Assembly: GCF_003688555.1 (NCBI RefSeq)
Contig: NZ_REFR01000013.1
Span: 248,001 to 312,000, forward strand
From: Eilatimonas milleporae
Lineage (GTDB): Bacteria > Pseudomonadota > Alphaproteobacteria > Sphingomonadales > Kordiimonadaceae
Direction of reading: 5' to 3'
DNA: 64,000 nucleotides
The position numbers and the translations under genes are program-made. This document shows, piece after piece, positions 50,242 to 59,969 of this stretch; position 1 is the stretch's first letter; each line of letters starts with the position of its first letter. Below the pieces are notes generated by a model. The model saw nothing but the letters and a program-made list of their open reading frames with translations. It did no database searches and was not told the DNA's origin.

Positions 50242-51132
50242 TCAGCGGCCCAGGGCCGTGCTGCGCGCATCGGCGAACTCAAGTTTGGCGCGCTCGACCC
50301 ATTCGGCGAATTGTTCCTTCGACACCGCCTCGACCGCAATCGGCATGAAGGCATGATCCTTGCCGCACAGCTCCGAGCACTGGCCGTAATAAACGCCGGG
50401 ATCGCGAACCTCGAACCAGGTTTCGTTCAGGCGTCCGGGCACGGCATCCATCTTCACGCCGAAGGCCGGCACCGTCCAGCTGTGCAGCACGTCGGACGCC
50501 GTGATCTGCAACTTGATCTTGGTGTCGACCGGCACCACCACCCGCAGGTCCGTGTCCAGAAGGCGCGCATTCAGCTTGCCCGGCCAGCCGAGGAAATTCG
50601 TCAGATCATTCTCATAGACCTGGCGCTCCGCCGGGTTGGTAAAGGCACTGTCGGGCACGATGGCCGCCGTGAACTCGATACCGTCATGATCGGGGTAGGA
50701 ATAGGTCCAGTTCCACTGGTTGCCGGTGGCACGGATGGCAAATTCAGTCTCGGGAATCACTTCCTGATAATACAGAAGCGGGATGGACCAGAAGCCGATC
50801 CCCACCAGGATGAAAATCGGCACCACGGTCCAGACAAACTCGATGAATGTGTTGTGGCTGGTTTTCGACGGTGTGGGGTTGGCCTTTTCCCGGTACCGAA
50901 TCATCGTCCAGAACATCAGGACAAAGACGAAAACCGCAATCACCAGAATGATGTAAAGCAGCATTTCGTTGAAATCGGCGACACGCTGCGCCTGGTCATT
51001 GGCGGCGGCCTGCAGCCACACACCCTTTTCCGTCGGCATGCCGATGCGGTCCTGGGCCGCGCTCGTGCCCGTCAACCCCATCAGGGCCATTCCACTCAAC
51101 GCCGCGCCTGCGAGCAGCCTTTTGACCTTCAT
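50242..51132 (-). CDS. ctaC: Cytochrome c oxidase subunit II
   Basis: The 296-residue protein has a signal sequence, two membrane helices (YIILVIAVFVFVLMFWTMIR and FVWTVVPIFILVGIGFWSIP) and a periplasmic cupredoxin domain. The CuA site has YGQCSELCGKDHAFMP with the two Cys, and the upstream His in DVLHSWTVPAFGVKMD. No cytochrome c domain is fused. It is the first gene of the cta operon. Confidence 0.98.
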   Translation of the reverse strand: MKVKRLLAGAALSGMALMGLTGTSAAQDRIGMPTEKGVWLQAAANDQAQRVADFNEMLLYIILVIAVFVFVLMFWTMIRYREKANPTPSKTSHNTFIEFVWTVVPIFILVGIGFWSIPLLYYQEVIPETEFAIRATGNQWNWTYSYPDHDGIEFTAAIVPDSAFTNPAERQVYENDLTNFLGWPGKLNARLLDTDLRVVVPVDTKIKLQITASDVLHSWTVPAFGVKMDAVPGRLNETWFEVRDPGVYYGQCSELCGKDHAFMPIAVEAVSKEQFAEWVERAKLEFADARSTALGR

Positions 51133-51219
51133 CCCCGAATCCTCATAATTTCCACATGTCCGGCAAGCGGACTTTGTACTTATACAGCCGGTTTATCCGT
51201 TTTGCCAAAAAGGCCGGAA

Positions 51220-51235
51220 CCGCAAGATCTTGCGG
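51220..51235. promoter_or_regulatory. 16-bp perfect palindrome upstream of the cta operon
   Basis: CCGCAAGATCTTGCGG is a perfect palindrome about 90 bases before the ctaC start. It may be an operator for a dimeric regulator or a transcript hairpin; there is no direct evidence. Confidence 0.4.
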
Positions 51236-51730
51236 CTTTCCAGCCTGTTCAGCGACGTTTTGGCACAACCGGCCAGCCTGCCTGTCCCCGGCCGGCCCCA
51301 AACGCTCACGGCCAAACCGGTTCCAGTGAATTTGCGGCACGTTATACCAAAGCCTGCGGCACGCTCAAGCCTTGTACGCGGCTTTTTCGCCAGCGGGCCG
51401 TGCGCGTGGCCGTGGCCGCTTTCACTGTGCAAGGCGGCAGCGCCACCATGGCACGGGACAATGGCTATCGGGCAGCGGCCTGTGTAACATGCCCTTTGCA
51501 CTGTCCATGCGCACCTTGAATGCGGCTTTTCTCAACGGTCTTGAGTTTAGGGTGTTATCATGGCGTTTCGATGCGTCATAAGGCCGCAAGATCGGCAGGT
51601 CACAGGTCGTGCCCTGCCCCGGCTTTGACCATTGTTATCAAGGGGGCCTATCCTGTATGGCAGTCGCATGGTGCCGGGAATACCGGCATCAAACGCTTAA
51701 ACGCTTGGCAAAGGCGCCAAAAACGCCATC

Positions 51731-51781
51731 TTAGTCCGAACGTACCATTAGTCCGACGTATCAATTGAGTCTGACGTAACC
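51731..51781. repeat. 17-bp tandem repeat upstream of tldD
   Basis: Three adjacent 17-base units share the pattern TTAGTCCGA-CGTA (TTAGTCCGAACGTACCA, TTAGTCCGACGTATCAA, TTGAGTCTGACGTAACC). They end 27 bases before the tldD start codon. Confidence 0.7.
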
Positions 51782-51808
51782 CAGTGTCAGTTCTGTCCGG
51801 AGATCCGC

Positions 51809-53257
<1,449 letters not shown>

Positions 53258-53502
53258 GACGCAAAGGTCCTTACACCCCCCGCGCGCGCTCCCTCTCCCG
53301 CAGGCGCAGGCGCGGGCTAAACATACGCGCCCGGCACACAGGTACGGCGGTTCCGGCACGGTCGTTGCCGTCCACCGCATGCCGCCATCCGCCCACGCAT
53401 TCCCTGGACACCTTGTCCGGCGCACCCTGCCTGTCCCGCGCGCACTGCTTGTCTTGACGGGCGATGCGGGTGTTATCTCCGGCACCGGGTTCCTGAAAAC
53501 GA

Positions 53503-55572
53503 CTATTCCGCCGGTCGGGCGGGCGGCTTGTCGAGACGGGCGGCCGGCAGGCGCGGGGCGGCAGCGCGTGTGCGCAGGAGGGGGAGGAGGAACAGGACGG
53601 CCGCGACCGCGAAAACGGCGGTGACGGGCAGGCCGGCGGGCGCGGCGGCGGCGGCGCCGTGGGTGAGGGTGTGGCCGGCGAGTGCGACGGAAAGCGACAC
53701 GCCGGTGAACGCGCGCAAAAAGCGCGACAGGCGGGCGGGGTCGGCGGAAACGGCGGCGGCGATGAGCACGGCCACCGCGAGAAACCCCCAGAAAACCGCG
53801 ACCAGGACGCCCGGCGGCAGCGTGCCGGCCGGAGGAAGAGAATCGGTCAGGGAGCCGGTTTGAGAGGCGACCTGAGAAGCGGCCTGAGAGCCAGCTTGGG
53901 AGGCGGCCTGAGAACCAGCCTGCTTGGAGGCGGTCTGGGAGCCGGTTTGGGAGGCGGCCTGAGAACCAGCCTGCCGGGAGGCGGTCTGGGAGACGGTCTG
54001 GGAGGCGGACGGGGAATCGGGCAGAGGGCCGGCCTGGGAGGCGAGCTGAGAGACGGCCAGTGGGCCGGTCAGGGCGGTGGCCATGGTGAGGGCGAGGGCG
54101 GCGGGGGTGCCCCAGACGATGGCGGACCAGACGGCGGCGAGGCGCGCGGTGGCGAGGCGCGCGGCCGGGCGGCCCCTGGACCGGCGGCGCACGAGATAGA
54201 CGGCGACGCCGGAGGCGATGACGACGGCGAGCGCGGTGCCGAACACACCATAGGCGATCTTGACCCAGAGGCCGCCGAAGGAGCCGAAATGGACCTGATA
54301 GGCCGAGGCGGCGATCTGCTGGCCGAGGGTGCCGGCGGCGAGGCCGGCGGGGGCCAGCGGCGTGCCGTCGGCGGCAAAGGCGTAATAATCGCCGAAGATC
54401 AGGCGGCGCGGGTGCTCGGCGAGGATTTGCAGATGCTGGCCGGCGGTCGCGGGCTCGTGCAGGATGACATAGGTGGGCAGGAGGTCGCCGTGCGCCGCGC
54501 GCATATGGGTGAGCGCGGCGCCGATGGCGGCGAGCGGCGCCGGCGCCGCGTCGGGCGCCGGTTCATCCCCGAAAATGGGGGCATAGACGGCCTCGACATC
54601 GCCGTCATACCAGAGGGCGGCAATGCCGAAGGCCATGACCGAGGCGAGCCCGAGCATGGCGCCGGTAAGCGCGCTGGAAATGTGAAAGGGCGCGGTCCAC
54701 ACGGCCAGGCGGTTGTGCAGGTCGGCGAAGGCGAGGCGCGGGCTGCCGCCGAGACGGACGGCGAAGGCGTCGCGGAAAATGCGCGGATGGGCGAGCAGCC
54801 CGGACAGCGACAGGCCGAGCAGCATGGCCCCGAGGGCGCCGACCAGCGTCAGCCCGGCCACATGGGGCAGATGCAGATAATAGTGCAGATCGAGGATGAA
54901 CTGGGTCCAGGGATGGGCCTCCGCCCCGGCGATGGTGCCGTCGGGGCGGATGAACACGGCCCTGTTGTCGGTGGTCACCACCACGCGCGGCATGTCGGGC
55001 GTGGGCAGCTGAACGAAGAAATGGTCGGTCGGCGCGGGCTCGCCCGCCATCACGGCGGCGGCGGCGCGGTCGACCGTGGCGGGGTCGATGGCGGCCATTT
55101 CCGGCGCGCCGGGCTGCTCCCAGCGCTGAAGCTCGTGATTGAAGACGGAGAGCACGCCGCTGAGACTGAGGATGTAGAGGAGTGCCGCCACGGTGAGGCC
55201 GATGGCCGAATGGGCGGACAGGGCGGCGCCGACCCGTCTGGCCGACGCTTTGCCGCCCCCCGCGCCGCCCCCCGCGCCGCCGGCCGGACGGCGCGGGGCG
55301 TTGGGGCCGGGCCTGTGATCAGGGCTGTGATCAGGGCTGGGGCCGGGCCTGTGGTCGGTCCTGTGCTCGGCGTTTTGATCGGGGCGCGCGGCGGGTCCGG
55401 CGGTGGCGGCTGACGCCGGGCCGGCAACCGGGTCCGGGCGGGCGGGCGGCACGGCCGCAGACACCGGAGCGGATGAAGGCCCCGAAACGGATGAAAGACC
55501 CGAAGCGGATGAAAGACCCGGAGCGGATGGGGCGCCCGATGCGGGCCTGCCGGTGCCGGTGGAGTGTGTCAT
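53503..55572 (-). CDS. PepSY-type membrane protein with Q/S/A tandem repeats
   Basis: This 689-residue protein has a disordered N-terminus of about 115 residues (Ser/Pro-rich, then Arg/Asp/His/Pro repeats), a PepSY-associated transmembrane domain (AALLYILSLSGVLSVFNHEL, HYYLHLPHVAGLTLVGALGA, DLHNRLAVWTAPFHISSALT) and a C-terminal helix bundle. Between helices, at about residues 510-575, lies a repeat of Q-(A/T)-(G/A)-S type. PepSY membrane proteins often accompany siderophore receptors and may reduce ferric siderophores. AAGGGGAAAG precedes the ATG. It lies 13 bases after the two-part membrane gene. Confidence 0.85.
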   Translation of the reverse strand: MTHSTGTGRPASGAPSAPGLSSASGLSSVSGPSSAPVSAAVPPARPDPVAGPASAATAGPAARPDQNAEHRTDHRPGPSPDHSPDHRPGPNAPRRPAGGAGGGAGGGKASARRVGAALSAHSAIGLTVAALLYILSLSGVLSVFNHELQRWEQPGAPEMAAIDPATVDRAAAAVMAGEPAPTDHFFVQLPTPDMPRVVVTTDNRAVFIRPDGTIAGAEAHPWTQFILDLHYYLHLPHVAGLTLVGALGAMLLGLSLSGLLAHPRIFRDAFAVRLGGSPRLAFADLHNRLAVWTAPFHISSALTGAMLGLASVMAFGIAALWYDGDVEAVYAPIFGDEPAPDAAPAPLAAIGAALTHMRAAHGDLLPTYVILHEPATAGQHLQILAEHPRRLIFGDYYAFAADGTPLAPAGLAAGTLGQQIAASAYQVHFGSFGGLWVKIAYGVFGTALAVVIASGVAVYLVRRRSRGRPAARLATARLAAVWSAIVWGTPAALALTMATALTGPLAVSQLASQAGPLPDSPSASQTVSQTASRQAGSQAASQTGSQTASKQAGSQAASQAGSQAASQVASQTGSLTDSLPPAGTLPPGVLVAVFWGFLAVAVLIAAAVSADPARLSRFLRAFTGVSLSVALAGHTLTHGAAAAAPAGLPVTAVFAVAAVLFLLPLLRTRAAAPRLPAARLDKPPARPAE
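53860..54045. repeat. Tandem repeats coding the Q/S/A-rich segment
   Basis: The block is made of near-copies of units such as CCTGAGAACCAGCCTG and GGAGGCGGTCTGGGAG. They keep the reading frame, so copy-number change would not truncate the protein. Confidence 0.75.
55470..55529. repeat. 18-bp tandem repeat near the 5' end of the PepSY gene
   Basis: Three 18-base units of the form CGGATGAAAGACCCGAAG run from 55470 to 55523, and a partial fourth follows. Eighteen bases are six codons, so the reading frame is kept. They encode the Gly-Leu-Ser-Ser-Ala-Ser type N-terminal repeats. Confidence 0.75.
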
Positions 55573-55585
55573 ACGTCTTTCCCCT

Positions 55586-56374
55586 TTACGCGCCGGCCGC
55601 GAGCACGGCGGCGGCCGCGGCGGATATGCCGGCGAGCAGCCCGGCCCGCCGCCACCGGCGCCCGTCCATCAGCACGAGAACGGCGAGCGCGGCCCAGACG
55701 ATCTGCACCAGGAAAAAGGCGGTGACGAGCCGGTCGGGTTCGGCGACGCCGAGACGAGTCAGGCCATGCAGCACCGCCAGCGTCACCAGAAGGGCGGCGG
55801 CGCCGGCCCCCGGCCCCGCCAGCAGGAACGCCGTGACAAAGGCACCGGACCGCCCCAGCGCCGGTAGAACCGCCAGTGAAATCGCCGGTACAATCGCCGG
55901 TGAAACAGCCGTGCCCGCCGCAGAACCGGATGCGCCCGACGCGCCGGCCCCTGCCCCACCGGGCACAGGGCGCCCCGCATCGGAGCGGCCACGGGTGCGG
56001 CTGGCGGTGCGACTGGCGGTACGACCCGCGTTACGATTGGCGGCACGGGCCGGGGTGGCGGCGCCACCGCGCAAGGCGTCACGGGCGCGGACGGCCAACA
56101 GGCCGCCGGCGAGCGCGATGGCCACGGCGATGCCGGCGGCCACGCCCCGGTCGCCATTGGCAAAACCCCACAGTGTCAGACCGGCGACGAGCAGACCCCA
56201 GCCGGCCACGGTCCAGCGCCGGGGGCTGCCCGGATGATCCCGGCCCTGATGTTCCTGATTTTGGCGGTGCCGACCCTGATGACCGTGGTTTTGGCGCGCC
56301 TGCCACGCCCGGTACAGGGCGGCGACGCCGGCCGCGAGGGCCATGGTGCCGATGACATAGAGAAAAACGGTCAT
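55586..56374 (-). CDS. Two-part membrane protein, DUF3325/DUF3649-like (inferred)
   Basis: The 262-residue protein starts at ATG 56374 (MTVFLYVIGTMALAAGVAAL); the frame is open further upstream without coding character. It has three helices in the first 110 residues, a low-complexity Arg/Ala/Gly/Thr-rich linker to about 170 (SRTASRTRGRS region), and three helices in the last 90 residues with LVTAFFLVQIVWAALAVLVL and MDGRRWRRAGLLAGI. In many proteobacterial siderophore loci small DUF3325 and DUF3649 membrane proteins accompany the PepSY protein and receptor. The two halves here resemble these, so the gene may be a fusion. This is inference and needs a profile search. Confidence 0.6.
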   Translation of the reverse strand: MTVFLYVIGTMALAAGVAALYRAWQARQNHGHQGRHRQNQEHQGRDHPGSPRRWTVAGWGLLVAGLTLWGFANGDRGVAAGIAVAIALAGGLLAVRARDALRGGAATPARAANRNAGRTASRTASRTRGRSDAGRPVPGGAGAGASGASGSAAGTAVSPAIVPAISLAVLPALGRSGAFVTAFLLAGPGAGAAALLVTLAVLHGLTRLGVAEPDRLVTAFFLVQIVWAALAVLVLMDGRRWRRAGLLAGISAAAAAVLAAGA

Positions 56375-56610
56375 GTCCGCCTGTATCCGCCCATGGTCAA
56401 TCCATCCGTGTCGCGCCGGTTTCCGCATTGCGCCGGTATTTTCGGGCCGCCGGCATGGTCGCGCCCGTCGCCGACCGGCATCCATCCGGGGCGAAAGCGC
56501 CCGCCCCGCAAGGGGCATGCCGGGCCCGACAGCTTTAGGCACGGAGCGCTTGTATGCCAAGCCCTTAAGGCGAGGCACTACCTGTGCACGGGTTATGCAC
56601 AAGTAAGATC

Positions 56611-56635
56611 GATAATGCAAATAAATCTTATTTAC
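56611..56635. promoter_or_regulatory. Candidate iron-responsive operator (Fur/Irr-like)
   Basis: An AT-rich stretch in GC-rich DNA starts with GATAATGCAAATAA and contains the perfect inverted repeat AAATAA-ATC-TTATTT (56619-56633). It partly resembles a Fur box (GATAATGATAATCATTATC). It lies about 245 bases upstream of the minus-strand membrane gene and 700 bases before the receptor. Confidence 0.45.
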
Positions 56636-56830
56636 AGAATGTGTTTTCTCTGGCACGAGAGGGGCGCCGGCCGCACTGGTAACCGCACCGGCAGTGGTCA
56701 CCGCACTTGTACTGGCGACCGCACTGGTACCCGCACCTGGACATGGGGCCGTGACGCAGCCGGGGCCGCGCAGGCATGGCCGGGCCTGTCCGGCCGGGCT
56801 GCCTGGCCTGCGGAGAGGGGCCTGTGTCGG

Positions 56831-56875
56831 GATGTGTTTCGGCGGCATGTGTTTCGGCGGCATGTGTTTCGGCGG
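56831..56875. repeat. 15-bp tandem array between membrane operon and receptor
   Basis: Three adjacent copies of CATGTGTTTCGGCGG (the first with G at its first base) run from 56831 to 56875. Confidence 0.85.
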
Positions 56876-57332
56876 CGTGTGAGGCAGCGCTGGGGTGACC
56901 CGTCCGGGCACGGGCGGCGGCGCAGGCGCGGACAAGGAGACACGGGGGCCGGAACGCTCGGATGGTCAGGACACCCGAGGGTTCGGAACGCGTGCCGGTT
57001 CAGGACACCGAGGGGGTCAGGACCGCTTAGGGATTCGAGCCCTTAGGGGTTGGGAACGCTCACGGGGCACGGACGGCGGAGGCATACGGGCCGTCAGAGG
57101 TATGCGGGCAGCCCGCAAGAGGCAGGGCCTGCGGGGCGGGACACGGGTTTTGCATCGCGGGCGGCGCTTGCGTGTTTACGGGGCGCGGTGTCGCCGGGTT
57201 CCCGTATCCGGAAAGGCCGGTGGCCGAGCGTTTCCGTGTGGCGGGCTGTCCGGGCCCCCATGGCCGGCATCGCACTGATTTGGCACTGATATTCAGCACT
57301 GGGTTCAAGAACGATCAAAAAGGGTGGAAACA

Positions 57333-59489
57333 ATGATTCATGAGAGAAACACGGCCACGCCGCGAAGAAAGCCGCTGGAGCAAAAACCGGGGGGGAACCG
57401 CTTGCGGGCCGGCGTGTCGCCGCTGGCGCTGATGGCGGCGACGCTGACGGTCGGCATGGCGGCCGGCGCGGTGTCGGGACGCGCGGCGGCGCAGGCGCAG
57501 CCGGTGGTGACACAGGACACGTCGGGCATCATCGAGGAAATCGTCGTCACCTCGGTCAACCGGGTGGAGACGCCGATTTCCGACGTGACGCGCTCAATCT
57601 CGGTGGTGACGGCGGCGGACCTGGAGCTTCAGGGCATCTTCAACCGGTCCGCCGGGTCGATCCTGGCGCAAAAGGTGCCGGGTTTCAGCCCGTCGACCGA
57701 GGCCCTGACCGATTTCGGCCAGCAGCTGCGCGGGCGCAATTTCCAGACCCTGATCGACGGCGTGCCGCAGGGCACGACGCTGCGGAACGGCCAGCGGTCG
57801 CTGCAATCCATCGACATCGACGCGATCGAGCAGATCGAGGTGATTCGCGGCGGGTCGGCGGTCTACGGCTTCGGCGCCGACGGCGGCCTGATCAATTACA
57901 TCACCAAGAAACCGGAAGACGGCGAGCTGAACGTGGTCGCCCGCGCGGGCATGAGCTTTTCCACCAACCAGTTCGACGGCTCGGTCGCCTGGGACACGCA
58001 TGTGATGGTGTCCGGCGCCGAGGACAAGTTCGACTATGTGGTCAGCGGCACCTATGTGCGCCGCGAAAACACCTTTGACGCGGACGGCAACCGGCGCCCG
58101 GTGGACCCGGTGGGCGCGCAAGGGGGCCTGGACGAATCGGATGAATACAATGCCTTCGTCAAACTGGGCTACGATCTGGACGAGAACCAGCGCCTGGAGG
58201 GCAGTTTCAACCGTTTCAGCATCCGCCAGGACGCGGATTTCGGCCTGCGGTCGACGGAAGGGGTCGAGCAGTTTCTGCCGCCCTTCCGGCCGGAGGTGGC
58301 GGTGCGCGGCAACAATCAGGACGCCGACCCCGGCAATGTGTCGACCAATGTCAACCTGTCCTACGCCAACAAGGACATTCTGGGCAGCAGCCTGAACGTC
58401 CAGGGCTTTTATCAGGAGATCGACAATGTCTTCACCCTGTTCCCCGGTTTCGAGCAGACCGAGATCACATCGGAAAAAGTCGGCCTGCGCACCACGGTGG
58501 ACACGCCGGTGCGGCTGGACGGCCTGACCTTCGACGTGACCTGGGGGGTGGATTATCTGAACGACGAAACCCGCCAGTTCGAGGTGACCGGCGCGGGCAG
58601 GAGCGCCACCGGCGACCAGGACGCCGTCGCCGGCTTCGCGCAGGTTGAAGTCCCGGTCGGGTCCATCGGCATCATCACCGGCGGCCTGCGCTATGAGGAT
58701 GTGACCATCGACATCACCGAGATTGAGCCGAGCGGCGAGGTGTCGGGTTCGGAAGCGCTGGTGAACCTGTCGGCGAGCGCCTTTCTGAGCGAGGGGCTGA
58801 CCCTGTTCGGCGGGTTTTCCCAGTCGTTTTCGCCGGGCGATATTCTGCGCGTCGTCACCGACGGCACCTTCGACACGCTGGAGGAGATCGAGCTGGAGTT
58901 CGTGCGCACGGACAATTACGAGCTGGGCCTGCGCGGACAGTATGGCATGGTCGATTTCACCCTGGCCGGTTTTTACAGCGAATCCGACAACGGCGCCTCG
59001 TTCGATCAGGACCTGAACATCCTGACCCTGCCGGAGGAAATCTGGGGGTTCGAGGCCGCCGTCAACGTCAGCCCGGCGGACAATCTGCGCCTGGGCGGCA
59101 CCCTGTCGCTGATCGACGGCAGGACAGACCTGGACAATGACGGCAATTTTGACGAGGACCTGCCGACCACCCGCGTCCCGCCGGAGAAAATCACCGGGTA
59201 TGTGGACTATGCGCCGAAAGACTGGTGGCGCGTTTTCGCCCAGATTTTCTATTCGGGCACCCAGTCCAACAATTCCACCGCGTTCGGCGGCGGCAGCGAG
59301 ATTGACGATTATGTCCTGGTGGACCTGTACAACAATTTCGACATCGGGCCGGGCGAGTTGAGCGTGGGTGTGACCAACCTGTTCGACACTGCCTATCTGC
59401 CGGTGATCAACCAGGCGTTCAATTCGCAATTCTCCAATGTGCAGGGGCCGGGGCGGCGCGTGTCGCTGACATACCGAATCCGGTACTGA
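57333..59489 (+). CDS. TonB-dependent outer-membrane receptor
   Basis: The 718-residue protein starts at ATG 57333 after AGGGTGG. It has a long basic signal region (LALMAATLTVGMAAGAVSG), a TonB-box-like EEIVVTSVNRVETPISDVTR, a plug with QIEVIRGGSAVYGFGADGGL and the beta-barrel, ending in VSLTYRIRY with a C-terminal Tyr. Such receptors take up ferric siderophores or other large ligands across the outer membrane using the TonB system. The divergent PepSY operon supports iron as ligand, but the ligand is not certain. Confidence 0.93.
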   Translation: MIHERNTATPRRKPLEQKPGGNRLRAGVSPLALMAATLTVGMAAGAVSGRAAAQAQPVVTQDTSGIIEEIVVTSVNRVETPISDVTRSISVVTAADLELQGIFNRSAGSILAQKVPGFSPSTEALTDFGQQLRGRNFQTLIDGVPQGTTLRNGQRSLQSIDIDAIEQIEVIRGGSAVYGFGADGGLINYITKKPEDGELNVVARAGMSFSTNQFDGSVAWDTHVMVSGAEDKFDYVVSGTYVRRENTFDADGNRRPVDPVGAQGGLDESDEYNAFVKLGYDLDENQRLEGSFNRFSIRQDADFGLRSTEGVEQFLPPFRPEVAVRGNNQDADPGNVSTNVNLSYANKDILGSSLNVQGFYQEIDNVFTLFPGFEQTEITSEKVGLRTTVDTPVRLDGLTFDVTWGVDYLNDETRQFEVTGAGRSATGDQDAVAGFAQVEVPVGSIGIITGGLRYEDVTIDITEIEPSGEVSGSEALVNLSASAFLSEGLTLFGGFSQSFSPGDILRVVTDGTFDTLEEIELEFVRTDNYELGLRGQYGMVDFTLAGFYSESDNGASFDQDLNILTLPEEIWGFEAAVNVSPADNLRLGGTLSLIDGRTDLDNDGNFDEDLPTTRVPPEKITGYVDYAPKDWWRVFAQIFYSGTQSNNSTAFGGGSEIDDYVLVDLYNNFDIGPGELSVGVTNLFDTAYLPVINQAFNSQFSNVQGPGRRVSLTYRIRY

Positions 59490-59520
59490 ACAGCCACTGA
59501 GCGTTCGGTGACCTGACGCG

Positions 59521-59578
59521 GGGCGCCCCCGAAGCAGGGCGCCCCCGAAGCGGAGTGTCCCCCGAAGCGGAGTGTTCC
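59521..59578. repeat. 18-20 bp tandem repeat after the receptor gene
   Basis: A unit containing CCCCCGAAGC occurs three times at 18-20 base spacing, with the last two sharing CCCCCGAAGCGGAGTGT. Confidence 0.7.
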
Positions 59579-59823
59579 TGAGTCGGCACAGGCAGCGGGC
59601 GGGTCCGGGGCGCCCTGCCCCCTTTTGGGACGGCCGCGCGGCGGAACGGCCGCCCTGAAACCGGTCAATCCGGGATGGGGGCAAAAAATATTCCGGAAAA
59701 TATCCGACGGGTTTTGTCGGATTTTCGGCGCCCCCGCCCTATATCCATCCCATCACAGCAGCCTGTCCCACTGGTGGTCCCACTGGAAAACCCGCGCCAC
59801 TCCTCACTTATGAGGGGTGGCTT

Positions 59824-59864
59824 TAAACTTTATAGGTGCATATTGGATGCATCCATAAAGTTTA
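59824..59864. promoter_or_regulatory. 41-base inverted repeat upstream of the first subtilase
   Basis: TAAACTTTAT and ATAAAGTTTA form a perfect 10-bp stem at the ends; inside, GGTGCAT and ATGCATCC also pair with one bulge, leaving a loop of about five bases (ATTGG). The arms lie in AT-rich DNA. It could be an operator or an RNA hairpin in the leader. Confidence 0.55.
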
Positions 59865-59969
59865 CTTCAAAATAAATTTCCCTCTTTACGATAGTTATAA
59901 ACCATTGTTAGGGTGCCGGCCCACTAGCAATGGAACCGGGCGTGGATATGCCCAAAACGGGGAAGGGTT

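Larger units (their letters stand above)
51133..51808. other. Intergenic region between ctaC and tldD
   Basis: This 676-base gap separates two divergent genes. No protein-coding frame with recognisable features was found. It holds a 16-bp perfect palindrome at 51220-51235 and a 17-bp tandem repeat at 51731-51781, and should contain the promoters of the cta operon and of tldD. Confidence 0.5.
56375..57332. other. Long intergenic region upstream of the TonB receptor
   Basis: This 958-base gap separates the minus-strand membrane operon and the plus-strand receptor. It contains an AT-rich palindrome near 56619 and GC-rich repeats after 56650, including a 15-bp tandem array at 56831-56875. Frames over the GC-rich half are repeat-driven (for example a His-Met-Pro-Pro-Lys repeat), so I do not call a gene. 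Confidence 0.5.
59490..59969. other. Intergenic region upstream of the first subtilase
   Basis: No gene is recognised in these 480 bases. The left part has a GC-rich tandem repeat (59521-59578) and the right part is AT-rich, with a long inverted repeat (59824-59864) about 105 bases before the subtilase start. The promoter of the subtilase is expected here. Confidence 0.5.

Noticed and set aside
53659-55413. Gly/Glu-rich frame of 584 codons opposite the PepSY gene
   Set aside because: The composition is repetitive and no domain is found; the PepSY frame has clear membrane helices and a good ribosome binding site.
56375-56935. Upstream extension of the two-part membrane protein
   Set aside because: The added region encodes repeat-derived sequence (HMPPK units) with no signal or helix; the start at 56374 gives a membrane helix at once.
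57594-59684. Open frame of 696 codons opposite the TonB receptor
   Set aside because: It overlaps the receptor, has no family motif, and is a result of codon bias on the other strand.
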